Source: Nitrospinota bacterium (GTDB taxonomy: Bacteria > Nitrospinota_A > UBA7883 > JADGGD01). Taken from it: a stretch of DNA of 48,456 nt. The stretch covers positions 1-48,456 of the forward strand of contig JADGCD010000001.1 of NCBI GenBank assembly GCA_015229165.1, in the 5' to 3' direction. The first letter of the stretch is position 1. Every line of letters begins with the position of its first letter. Both the position numbers and the translations under genes were made by a program. A model generated the notes under the pieces. The model had not been told where the DNA came from and did not search any database. It was given only the letters and a program-made list of their open reading frames with translations. This document shows, piece after piece, positions 29,696-37,757 of this stretch.

Positions 29696-31849
29696 CTATC
29701 GCTGAAATTGCTGGACGACGCCGTCGATGGAGAGGATAAGCGCCATATTCCGGCCGTCCAGAATGGAGACGCCGTCGAAGGCCGAAGGCTCCTTCGTGCG
29801 GAGATTGAGCTGCTTGTAGACGATCTGCCGCTGCCCGATCAGCTCGTCCACCACCAGGCAGGCGACGGTTCCTTTCGACTCCACCAGCAGGCAGATGGCC
29901 TCGGTGATGTCGGGGAAGCGGGGGGGGATGTCGAACAGCCGACTCAGGCGGATCACCGGATAGATGTTCCCCCAACGGCGGACCACTTCGCCCTTCCCTT
30001 CGACGGTGGAGACATCCTCCCGCTTGACCCGGAACGACTCCCGCACCTGCTCGGCGGCCACCAGAAAGACCGATTTGCCCAGGGCCAGCGTCAGCCCCAG
30101 CTTGATCCGCGTGGTATAGGCCAGCGGCAGGCGGATTTCGATCTTGAGACCCCCGGTCCGCTTGTTGGAAAGGGAGAGGCTCCCCCCCATCTCCTTGACC
30201 GACGAGAGGAGGACATCCATGCCGACCCCACGGCCGGAGGTCTCGGTGATCTGGGCCGCCGTGGAGAAGCCGGGAAGCAGCATCAGCTCAAGCACCTCCC
30301 GTTCGGCCATCATGCCGCATGCCTCGCGGGAGACGAGCCCCTTCTCCACCGCCTTGTCGCAGATCCGGGTCGGGTCGGCGCCCCGCCCGTCGTCTTCAAC
30401 CACCAGCAGCACCTGGTTGTCCCGGGCGATGGCGGAGATCGAGATTCGTCCTTCCGCCGGCTTTCCCTTTTCCATCCGCTCGTCCGGGGTCTCGATGCCG
30501 TGGTCGCAGGAGTTGCGGACGCAATGGACCAGCATGGTCTCGATCTTGTCCAGCAGGCTCTTGTCGACCTCGGTGTCACCGCCGGTGGCGGAGAGGGAGA
30601 TTTCCTTGCCGCTGTTCTTGGCGATCCCCCGCACGATGGAGGGAAGCTTCGAGTAGGCCCGCTCGAAAGGGGCCTTGCGGATCTGGTAGAGGACGTGCTG
30701 GAGTTGGGTCGACAGCTCGCCGAACGCCTGGTTGGTGTTCTTCAGGTCGGTGGTGAGCCCTTCGGTCTGCTTCTGTTCGAGCTTGCGCTGGATGATGTTG
30801 AACAGTTCGTTTATAGTGATCAGCTCGCCCACATGATCGATCAGCTCGTCGAGGAGCGACTCGTTGATCCTTACCGTCTTTGTCTTTACCGCCGATTCGC
30901 CGCCGGTTGTGGCGCTTTTTCCCTCTTCGACCCGGGCGACGGGAGGGGGGGCTTTCTGTGGTTGCACTTCCGACAAGCCGCTGTCGGCGTAGACCTGCAG
31001 GGCCTCTTCGATGGAGATCACCATCATTTCGTCGATGCCGATCTCGTCCTGATAGAACATCTCGAAGTCGTCTTTGAACTCCTGCAATCCTTCCACCGGG
31101 TCTTCCAGCTCGGCCGACAGGTGTTTTGAAAGGAGCCCGTTGACGGCGTTCATGATCCGTTCGAAGGGGTTGTCGACGAAGGCGCCAGACTTCGCCTCCT
31201 CCACCACCGCCCGCAGGTCGGCGTACTCCTCGGTGACGTCCAGCGTATCGAAGATCCAGCGGACGCCACCTACGGACGCCCCTTTCTTCTGCTCCCGCAC
31301 CAGATCGGGGGCGTAACGGTTGATCAGCTCGTACAGCTCCTTCACCGGATGGTCGGTCTCTTCGAGGAGCCCTTCCTCCCGCATCCGCGCGAAGTAGGAG
31401 ATCAGCTCCCCCCGGAGAACCTCCATCTTGCTTTCGTCGGAATGGACGACGGTCTTGCTTTGCAGTTGTTCGAAGTAGGCCTGCTCATCGTCCCGGATCG
31501 CCACCCCCATCCCTTCGACCCGCAGTCGCCCGGTGATGGCTTTCAGGAAATCGGCGCCGTCGAGAATGAAGTGGACCAGGTCGCGGTCGACGGCGATGGT
31601 TCGTTCGCGGACGAGGTCAAGGAAGCTTTCGAACTGGTGGCAAAAGGTCTGGACCTGGGTAAGGCCGAAGAAGGCGGAGTTTCCCTTGATTGAGTGGGCG
31701 CACCGGAAGATGCCGTGGATGGCCTCCATGTCGTTGGGGTTGGACTCCAACGAAATGGAGAACTGCTCCATCTCGGAGATCATCTCTTCCGATTCTTCGA
31801 GGAACTCCTGATAGAGCTCTTCTTTCGAATCGTCGTCGGTGTCGGACAT
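29696..31849 (-). CDS. cheA: Chemotaxis-type histidine kinase CheA
   Basis: A 717-residue CheA. The HPt domain carries phospho-His H52 in 'FRCAHSIKGNSAFFGL'. The dimerisation helices ('LLDELIDHVGELITINELF'), HATPase domain ('HCVRNSCDHGIETPDERM', 'VEDDGRGADP', 'TSGRGVGMDVL') and a C-terminal CheW-like domain follow. Between about residues 130 and 340 there is a long helical, acidic region that I do not recognise as a normal P2 domain. I chose ATG 31849. No MCP, CheW, CheR or CheY gene is in the window; the only partner is the CheD-receiver fusion. Confidence 0.92.
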   Translation of the reverse strand: MSDTDDDSKEELYQEFLEESEEMISEMEQFSISLESNPNDMEAIHGIFRCAHSIKGNSAFFGLTQVQTFCHQFESFLDLVRERTIAVDRDLVHFILDGADFLKAITGRLRVEGMGVAIRDDEQAYFEQLQSKTVVHSDESKMEVLRGELISYFARMREEGLLEETDHPVKELYELINRYAPDLVREQKKGASVGGVRWIFDTLDVTEEYADLRAVVEEAKSGAFVDNPFERIMNAVNGLLSKHLSAELEDPVEGLQEFKDDFEMFYQDEIGIDEMMVISIEEALQVYADSGLSEVQPQKAPPPVARVEEGKSATTGGESAVKTKTVRINESLLDELIDHVGELITINELFNIIQRKLEQKQTEGLTTDLKNTNQAFGELSTQLQHVLYQIRKAPFERAYSKLPSIVRGIAKNSGKEISLSATGGDTEVDKSLLDKIETMLVHCVRNSCDHGIETPDERMEKGKPAEGRISISAIARDNQVLLVVEDDGRGADPTRICDKAVEKGLVSREACGMMAEREVLELMLLPGFSTAAQITETSGRGVGMDVLLSSVKEMGGSLSLSNKRTGGLKIEIRLPLAYTTRIKLGLTLALGKSVFLVAAEQVRESFRVKREDVSTVEGKGEVVRRWGNIYPVIRLSRLFDIPPRFPDITEAICLLVESKGTVACLVVDELIGQRQIVYKQLNLRTKEPSAFDGVSILDGRNMALILSIDGVVQQFQR

Positions 31850-31903
31850 CGGTGTCGGGGAGACCTTTGAAGCGGCAGTGGGGAATACGTCGCGATCCGC
31901 AAA

Positions 31904-31932
31904 ATTATAATACACTTGGGTGACAAGTGAAA
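31904..31932 (-). promoter_or_regulatory. Sigma-70-like promoter for cheA
   Basis: Minus strand: TTTCAC (31932-31927), 17-bp spacer, perfect TATAAT (31909-31904). The leader would be about 48 nt. The same bases also read TATAAT on the plus strand (31906-31911), so tatB may use the overlapping box. Confidence 0.5.
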
Positions 31933-31985
31933 CGATGGTGACGCGCCCCCCCACGCAGGGCCCCCTTTCCGCAAGGAGTCAAGCG

Positions 31986-32282
31986 ATGTTCGGAATCGGC
32001 ATGCCGGAGCTCTTGGTGATTCTCGCCATCGCCCTGGTGGTTCTCGGACCTGACCGGATACCAGAGGTGGCCCGGACCTTGGGGAAGCTCTATGCGGAGC
32101 TGACCCGTTCGATGCGCGATATGCGGTCGTCGGTTCCCGACCTGGGGCGGGAGTTCCGGGAGGGGGCCGAGACGATCCGCCACCCGGTGAAGGCGGTGGG
32201 CAGGAAAATGGCCGAGTCGCTGCTGGATGAGGAAGAGCCGAAGGCGTCCCCCGGCGATGAGGGGGGCGAGCCGAAAGAGTAG
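31986..32282 (+). CDS. tatB: Sec-independent protein translocase component TatB (TatA/B family)
   Basis: A 98-residue protein with one N-terminal transmembrane helix ('MFGIGMPELLVILAIALVVL'), a GP hinge ('GPDRIPEVARTLGKLY') and an amphipathic, charged C-terminal part. The LGP hinge fits TatB rather than TatA, which usually has FG. It helps recognise twin-arginine substrates with TatC. The ATG at 31986 has AAGGAG 7 nt upstream. tatA and tatC are not in the window, and the gene stands alone. Confidence 0.82.
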   Translation: MFGIGMPELLVILAIALVVLGPDRIPEVARTLGKLYAELTRSMRDMRSSVPDLGREFREGAETIRHPVKAVGRKMAESLLDEEEPKASPGDEGGEPKE

Positions 32283-32286
32283 CAGA

Positions 32287-32622
32287 TCACCCGACGGAGG
32301 AGACCTGCCCTCCCTTGTCGGAGACCTGGGCCTGAAACTGTCGGGTCAGTTCGGCGCTCTGGGTCTTGGCGGTCTGGCGTACCTTGCTGGCGGAGGCCCG
32401 GTTGCCGTCGGCGAGTTGGTCCACCGGCGAGTTCACATCGCCGACGTTGGTCTGTTTGAGCACGCCGCGGGCGCCGCCGCTGATGATGGCGCCGTCGATT
32501 CCGGGGGTCTTGGCCCTTCCCACCGGTCCCCGCTTTTCGGCCTGCGCGGGGGTGCGGGCATAGGTCGAGGCCTTTGCGATTCGTTCAGTGTCTCCCTGTT
32601 CGCTGATACCAACCTTTGCCAT
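32287..32622 (-). CDS. Small protein of unknown function, probably disordered
   Basis: A 111-residue protein rich in Gln, Ala, Gly, Lys and Ser with no hydrophobic helix and no recognised domain. A C-terminal stretch (about residues 75-100, 'SASKVRQTAKTQSAELTRQF') may form an amphipathic helix. The gene looks real: it has GGAG upstream of ATG 32622, a TATAAT box at 32654-32659, and it ends 4 bp from the tatB stop without overlap. Function unknown; a flagellar or secretion-related adaptor is only a guess. Confidence 0.55.
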   Translation of the reverse strand: MAKVGISEQGDTERIAKASTYARTPAQAEKRGPVGRAKTPGIDGAIISGGARGVLKQTNVGDVNSPVDQLADGNRASASKVRQTAKTQSAELTRQFQAQVSDKGGQVSSVG

Positions 32623-32653
32623 TTCCTCAACTCCTTTCGCTCATCCGCGACCC

Positions 32654-32659
32654 ATTATA
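32654..32659 (-). promoter_or_regulatory. -10 box for the small unknown gene
   Basis: Minus strand TATAAT, start point near 32647, about 25 nt before ATG 32622. The -35 region is poor. Confidence 0.4.
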
Positions 32660-32762
32660 CCGCGCCACGTCGCGCCGAACCTTATCTGTCGTATCGGATG
32701 ATTTCTTCACATCTTGAGCGAGGAACGGAAGATTTTTTGAAAAACATGGACGGCATGTGAAA

Positions 32763-34595
32763 TCAGGGCTTTAAGTCAGCCCTGCAATGGTCGCCGCTCC
32801 GCTTTCCTTCATGACCGAACGGATTATTGTTCAACTCTACCCCCGGATCGCGCTCGAAGCTGGCGCATTCGGCGAAGACGAATTCAGGGCAGGAGCGGCA
32901 TCGCTTGGCGGAAATGTGACCGAGGATGAACGAGAGGGCCTCCGATTTCGAGCAGAAGATGTTCTCGACCCCCACTTGGGCAAGATAACCGCCCCGTAGC
33001 AGAACCCTGCGCACGTCTTCCTTGACGCCGTACAGATAGAGCCGCCCCCCTTTGGCCCGCAACCGGGCGGCTTCGTGGGCCAGCATCTCCCCCCCCGCCA
33101 CGTCGATGAAGTTGACGCCGCTCATGACGATCAGCTTGTGGATTTGATCCGGCTCCCACTCGTCCACCGATTGGAGGACCGACTCCACATGGTTGACCGA
33201 GCCAAAATAGATCGAACCGTCGATGCGCAAAATCTTGACCTGCGGACATTCGGGCAGGTCGGGATCGGTGTAAAAGGGGCGCCCCGGCTGGAACGGATCG
33301 GGAATCCGGGGAACGATCCGGGGCTTGCTGGTCCGGTTCAGATAGAGGATGAGAGACAGCAGAACGCCGACATAGATGGCGAATTCGAGCTCAACGAAGA
33401 GGGTCGAAATAAAGGTGGTGACCAGGACCGCCGCGTCCCCCTTCTCGGCCTTCAGGATAACGTTGATGTGGTGGAAGTCGATCAGGTTGTAAGCCACCAG
33501 CATGACGATCCCCCCCATCGCCGGGATCGGCAGGTAAGCGGCCAGCGGGGCCACCAGCAGCAGGATCACCGCCAACGAGAGGGCGGCGAAGACCGCCGCC
33601 ATGGGGGTGTGGGCGCCGACCGAGTAGTTGAGCCCCGACCGGGTGAAGGAGCCGGAGGAGGCGTAGGAGGAGAAGAACGCCCCGATGATGTTCGAGAGCC
33701 CCTGCCCGATAAACTCTTGGTTTCCGTCGATCCGCTGTCCCGACCGGGTGGCGATGGAGCGGGAGATGGAGACGGCCTCGATGAGCCCAAGCATCGCCAC
33801 GGCGATGGCGCCCGGCGTCAGCTCGCGCAGCGCCTTGGCGGAGAACTCCGGGACCGAGAAGGGGGGGAGGCTGCTGGGGATGGCGCCGACCAGCGCGATC
33901 CCCGTCTCTTCCGGCCCGATGAGTGAGGCCGCCACGGCGCCGACTACCATGGCGATCAGCATGGCGGGCCATCGGGGTTTCCACTTCTTGAACAGGACCG
34001 CCACCGTCAGGGTAAGGATGGCGACAAACAGAACCCAGAGGTTGGTGTCGGCGATCTGGGAGAGAATCTGGACCCATATGTGGAGGAACGACTCTCCCGA
34101 GGGGATCGGCAGTCCCAGGACATGCTTGAGCTGGCTGGTGGCGATGAGGATGGCCGCCCCTGCGGTGAAGCCGACCACCACCGAGTGGGAAATGAAGTTG
34201 ACCAGCGCCCCCATTTTCGCCATACCGAGCGCCGCCTGAAACAACCCGGCCAGCAGGGTCAGGGTCAGGGTCAGGGCGACGAAGGCCTCGGTTCCCGCCT
34301 CCGCCATGGGGGAGATGGTCGAAAAGACCACGATGGAGATGGCGGTGGTCGGCCCGGAGATCAGGTGGCGGGACGAACCGAAAAGCCCGGCGATGATCGG
34401 CGGAATGATGGCGGTGTACAACCCGTAGGCCGGGGGGAGTCCGGAGATCATGGCGAAGGCCACCCCCTGCGGCAGAACCACCACGGCGTTGGTGATCCCG
34501 GCGAACAGGTCGTCCTTCAGGGTCGTCCGGGTGACCAGCGGCCACCAGAGGAGGAACGGGAAGTAGCGGGCAAATGCGGGAGCGTTGCGTTTCAA
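32763..34595 (-). CDS. SulP-family anion transporter with STAS domain
   Basis: A 610-residue inner-membrane transporter. About 12 hydrophobic helices include the SulP signature 'GLPPAYGLYTAIIPPIIAG' and 'SSRHLISGPTTAISIVV'. A STAS domain follows from about residue 440 ('VKILRIDGSIYFGSVNHVES', 'LIVMSGVNFIDVAGGEML'). After it comes a Cys-bearing tail ('RCRSCPEFVFAEC'), a tail seen in some bacterial SulP proteins. The substrate could be sulfate, bicarbonate or another anion. The start appears to be TTG 34595, without a good ribosome site, so the exact N-terminus is uncertain. It is divergent from argS. Confidence 0.9.
   Translation of the reverse strand: MKRNAPAFARYFPFLLWWPLVTRTTLKDDLFAGITNAVVVLPQGVAFAMISGLPPAYGLYTAIIPPIIAGLFGSSRHLISGPTTAISIVVFSTISPMAEAGTEAFVALTLTLTLLAGLFQAALGMAKMGALVNFISHSVVVGFTAGAAILIATSQLKHVLGLPIPSGESFLHIWVQILSQIADTNLWVLFVAILTLTVAVLFKKWKPRWPAMLIAMVVGAVAASLIGPEETGIALVGAIPSSLPPFSVPEFSAKALRELTPGAIAVAMLGLIEAVSISRSIATRSGQRIDGNQEFIGQGLSNIIGAFFSSYASSGSFTRSGLNYSVGAHTPMAAVFAALSLAVILLLVAPLAAYLPIPAMGGIVMLVAYNLIDFHHINVILKAEKGDAAVLVTTFISTLFVELEFAIYVGVLLSLILYLNRTSKPRIVPRIPDPFQPGRPFYTDPDLPECPQVKILRIDGSIYFGSVNHVESVLQSVDEWEPDQIHKLIVMSGVNFIDVAGGEMLAHEAARLRAKGGRLYLYGVKEDVRRVLLRGGYLAQVGVENIFCSKSEALSFILGHISAKRCRSCPEFVFAECASFERDPGVELNNNPFGHEGKRSGDHCRADLKP
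32764..32784 (-). terminator. Hairpin overlapping the sulP stop codon
   Basis: CAGGGCT-(7 nt)-AGCCCTG, a 7-bp perfect stem covering the last codons and stop; on the minus strand it is followed by ATTTCA. Possible terminator for the transporter gene. Confidence 0.4.
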
Positions 34596-34692
34596 GGGGA
34601 CTCGCTGTTGCGTTTCAGTCGGAAGTGAATGACAATTCGATGCCTGTCCCGAAAAATCGATTCCCCTGCGGGGGGCGATCTTTCGCTTTACA

Positions 34693-34711
34693 TACGGCCC
34701 GTATGGCCGTA
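34693..34711. promoter_or_regulatory. Perfect inverted repeat between divergent sulP and argS
   Basis: TACGGCC-CGTAT-GGCCGTA: 7-bp arms, 5-nt spacer, followed on the plus strand by an AT-rich stretch (GCTTTATCTATTT). It lies 32 bp before argS. It may be an operator or a leader hairpin; a terminator is less likely because no plus-strand gene precedes it. Confidence 0.35.
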
Positions 34712-34743
34712 GCTTTATCTATTTAGCGTAGCCGAAAGGACCG

Positions 34744-36405
34744 ATGAAAGAGGACGTCGCACAGAAGGTCGGCCAGGCGGTGGCCGAAGCCGTCGCCGAG
34801 GCGGGTTTGCACGAATCGTTTGACGGGTCGATCGAAATTCTCCTGCCCAAAGAGGAACGGTTCGGCGATTTCTCAACCAATGTAGCCATGATCCTCGCCG
34901 CGCGGCTCAAAAAGAACCCCCGCCAGATCGCCGACGCGATCGTCGCCCGCCTGGCGGCCGATCCGCTGTTCACCGAGGCGTCGGTCGCCGGTCCCGGCTT
35001 CATCAACCTGCGGGTCGCCCCTGCCGCCTGGATCGCCCGACTGGGCGACCTGAGCCGGGCGGGAGAGACCTGGGGCCGCTCCGCCGCCGGAGGGGGCGAG
35101 AAGGTCATGGTCGAGTTCGTCTCCGCCAACCCCACCGGCCCCTTGCATATCGGCCACGGACGGGGCGCCGCCGTGGGGGACGCCATCGCCCGGATTCTCT
35201 CCGCCGCCGGATACGATGTCACCGCAGAATATTATATCAACGACGTCGGGCTCCAGATGGACAACCTTGGGCGCAGCCTTCTGGTTCGGGCCCGGGAGTT
35301 GACCGGACGCCCCGTGGAGGAGGAGCCGACGTACAAGGGGGACTATCTCAAGGAGACCGCCCGCGCCTTCCTTGAAGAGAAGGGAGCGGAACTGCTTGAC
35401 CTCCCCGCCGACGAGCTCCTGCCGGTGGCCCGCGATTATGCCGCCATCTCCATCATGGACGGCATCAAGGAGGATCTGGCCGATTTCCGCGTCCGGTTCG
35501 ACACCTGGTTCTCCGAAGCGACCCTGCACGCCGCCGACGAGGTGGAGCGGACCATCGAAGCGTTTCAGGCGGCAGGCCGCCTCTACGAACATGAGGGCGC
35601 CCTCTGGCTCAAGACCGCCGATTATGGCGACGAGAAGGACCGGGTCGTCCGCCGGGGAAACGGCGGCCCCACCACCTATCTGGCGGCCGACATGGCCTAC
35701 CACAAGAACAAGTTCGACCGGGGTTTCACCACCGTGGTCGATATCTGGGGCGCCGACCACCACGGCTACATCCCCCGGATGAAGGCGGTCATCGGCGGCT
35801 TGGGTCACGATCCCGAGGCGCTGAAGGTGTTGCTGGTGCAAATCGTCAACCTGAAGCGGGGGGGGGAGCTGGTGGCCATGTCGACCCGGTCCGGCGTCTT
35901 CACCACCCTCCGGGAGATCATGGACGAAGTCGGCGTCGACGCCACCCGGTTCTTTTTTCTCATGCGCTCCTCCGACAGCCAGCTCGACTTCGACGTCGAT
36001 CTGGCCAAGTCCCAGTCCGACGAAAACCCGGTCTACTATGTCCAGTACGCACACGCCCGCTGCGCCAACATCTTTCGCAAGGCGGCGGAGGAAAGGGTGC
36101 AACCGGTCCCCTTCGACCAGATCGACCCGGCGTTCCTGGATGAGGAAGACGCTCTGCGCCTGATCCGCAAGCTTGCCTCCTTTCCCGAGCAGGTCGTCTC
36201 GGCGGCCCGCCATTTCGCACCCTGGTTCATCACCCAGTACCTGATGGAGACCGCCACCCTCTTCCACCGGTTCTACAAGAACCACCGGGTCGTCACCGAA
36301 AATATTCCCCAGTCGCAGGCCCGTCTGGCGCTGGTTTCGGCGGTTCGGACGACCCTTGCCAACGGACTGGGGCTCCTTGGCATCACCGCCCCCGACAGGA
36401 TGTGA
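34744..36405 (+). CDS. argS: Arginyl-tRNA synthetase
   Basis: A 553-residue class I synthetase charging tRNA-Arg. It has the N-terminal Add-1 domain ('RFGDFSTNVAMILA'), HIGH at residues 135-138 ('TGPLHIGHGRGAA'), 'YYINDVGLQMDNLGRSL', and the degenerate KMSKS form typical of ArgRS ('AMSTRSGVFTTL'). A DALR anticodon-binding domain closes the protein. ATG 34744 has AAAGGA 3 nt upstream. It is the first gene of the long plus-strand run that reaches the right edge; the SPOR gene starts 3 bp after it. Confidence 0.95.
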   Translation: MKEDVAQKVGQAVAEAVAEAGLHESFDGSIEILLPKEERFGDFSTNVAMILAARLKKNPRQIADAIVARLAADPLFTEASVAGPGFINLRVAPAAWIARLGDLSRAGETWGRSAAGGGEKVMVEFVSANPTGPLHIGHGRGAAVGDAIARILSAAGYDVTAEYYINDVGLQMDNLGRSLLVRARELTGRPVEEEPTYKGDYLKETARAFLEEKGAELLDLPADELLPVARDYAAISIMDGIKEDLADFRVRFDTWFSEATLHAADEVERTIEAFQAAGRLYEHEGALWLKTADYGDEKDRVVRRGNGGPTTYLAADMAYHKNKFDRGFTTVVDIWGADHHGYIPRMKAVIGGLGHDPEALKVLLVQIVNLKRGGELVAMSTRSGVFTTLREIMDEVGVDATRFFFLMRSSDSQLDFDVDLAKSQSDENPVYYVQYAHARCANIFRKAAEERVQPVPFDQIDPAFLDEEDALRLIRKLASFPEQVVSAARHFAPWFITQYLMETATLFHRFYKNHRVVTENIPQSQARLALVSAVRTTLANGLGLLGITAPDRM

Positions 36406-36408
36406 CCG

Positions 36409-37221
36409 ATGGTTGAACAGCACCGCCGCAGCCGTCCCGAGAAAAGCCCCTCCAACGAGCCGTCCGGCCCCAGCAAGGCGACGCTCCTGATGGTTAGCGT
36501 CCTCCTTGTGGGGCTCCTCTCCTTCGTCCTCGGCTACCTTACCCGCGGTTCGTCCGACGAAGCCCCCACCGAGGGGAAGGAAGAGGCGCGGCTGGTGATG
36601 GACACCCAGGCGACCACCCTCGACTCGGCCCACATTCTGGAAGCCACCGGCGCCGCCGCGCCGACCACGACCCCCACCCCGGAATTTCTCTTCCCCAAGA
36701 CCCTTTCGGAGGAAACCGCCGACCAGGCGCCCGTGCCACGGTCGGACGCCCCTCCCGCACCGCCGGTTCCCACCGCCGCCATGACCGTCACCCCCACTCC
36801 GCCGCCGACGGTCGTCCCTACTCCCACGCCGACTCCGGCCCCCGTCCGGAAGGAGTCAAAACCGGCGGTCAAAGCAAAACCGGCGTCCCAAGCCGAAGCA
36901 AAGAAGCCTCCCGTGGCCAAGTCCGCCACGGTCCCCACTGCGGCGCCAAAAGAAGTGGTCAAGACCAAGGACGCTCCCGGCGCCGTCTACTCGATTCAGG
37001 TCGCCGCCATCAGCGACCGGAACGAAGCGGCCAAATTGCGCATCCAACTGGGCAACAAAGGGTACCCGGCCTATGTGGTCCCTTTCACCAAAGGGGGGAG
37101 CGCCTACTACCGGGTCCGGGTCGGACCTTTCAGCAACCGGGAGGCGGCCGTGCGCGAGGCGGAAAAGCTGAAAACCCGGGACGGTTACACGAACACGCTG
37201 ATCGGCGTCGATCAGCGATAA
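36409..37221 (+). CDS. Membrane-anchored SPOR-domain protein
   Basis: A 270-residue protein: short basic cytoplasmic tail, one transmembrane helix (about residues 24-45, 'TLLMVSVLLVGLLSFVLGYL'), a long Pro/Thr/Ala-rich periplasmic linker, and a C-terminal SPOR domain (about residues 190-266, 'YSIQVAAISDRNEAAKLRIQ', 'YYRVRVGPFSNREAAVREAE'). SPOR domains bind denuded glycan strands at the division site. The FtsN-like layout suggests a cell-division role, but SPOR-plus-linker proteins are common and FtsN identity cannot be claimed. It follows argS by 3 bp. Confidence 0.88.
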   Translation: MVEQHRRSRPEKSPSNEPSGPSKATLLMVSVLLVGLLSFVLGYLTRGSSDEAPTEGKEEARLVMDTQATTLDSAHILEATGAAAPTTTPTPEFLFPKTLSEETADQAPVPRSDAPPAPPVPTAAMTVTPTPPPTVVPTPTPTPAPVRKESKPAVKAKPASQAEAKKPPVAKSATVPTAAPKEVVKTKDAPGAVYSIQVAAISDRNEAAKLRIQLGNKGYPAYVVPFTKGGSAYYRVRVGPFSNREAAVREAEKLKTRDGYTNTLIGVDQR

Positions 37222-37239
37222 CGGTGGCAGGAGTATCCC

Positions 37240-37734
37240 ATGCTGACCTTTGTCAAATATGTCCATCTTCTCTCGCTGGTGACCTGGCTCGGGTCGATGA
37301 TCTTCTTCTCGTTTGTGGCGGCGCCGTCGATCTTCAAGGAATTCGAGCGTAAGCAGGCCGGCGATATCGTCGGCGCCCTGTTCCCGAAATATTTCCTGCT
37401 TGAAGAAATCTGCGTGGTGGCGTCGGCGGGTACCCTCCTCCTTCTCGGCGCCAAGGTCGGCTTCGGCGGAGGGGTAAAGGTCGGGCTGGTGTTGCTCGCC
37501 CTCATGGGGGGGATGGTCTTCTACTCCGGCATGGTCAACGGCCCCCGCGCCCGGGAGGTCAAGATCGAGATCCGCGCCGCCGAAGGGGACGAAGCCAAGG
37601 TGGCTGCGCTCCGGAAAGAGTTCGGCAGACTCCACGGCGTATCGGTGATCGTCAATCTGGCCATACTGGCTCTTGGATTGGGTCTGCTCTACGTCGCCCT
37701 TGGCTATCTTTCACTGCTTCCGAAGATCGCCTGA
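37240..37734 (+). CDS. DUF4149 family membrane protein
   Basis: A 164-residue protein with four predicted transmembrane helices, matching the DUF4149 (TMEM205-like) group: 'FVKYVHLLSLVTWLGSMIFF', 'SFVAAPSIFKEFER', and a final 'RLHGVSVIVNLAILALGLGL'. Function is unknown; related proteins occur in many bacteria. The ATG at 37240 has AGGAG 6 nt upstream. It sits inside the argS-to-dtd gene run, between the SPOR protein and a histidine kinase. Confidence 0.8.
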   Translation: MLTFVKYVHLLSLVTWLGSMIFFSFVAAPSIFKEFERKQAGDIVGALFPKYFLLEEICVVASAGTLLLLGAKVGFGGGVKVGLVLLALMGGMVFYSGMVNGPRAREVKIEIRAAEGDEAKVAALRKEFGRLHGVSVIVNLAILALGLGLLYVALGYLSLLPKIA

Positions 37735-37757
37735 AACGTTCCCACAGGAGAAGCGCG

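Noticed and set aside
29633..31129. A 498-codon frame opposite cheA
   Set aside because: Antisense shadow of cheA with low-complexity composition and no domain.
32765..32955. Cys-rich SulP tail as a novel metal-binding module
   Set aside because: Similar Cys-x-x-Cys tails after the STAS domain occur in other bacterial SulP proteins, as far as I recall, so it is not clearly new.
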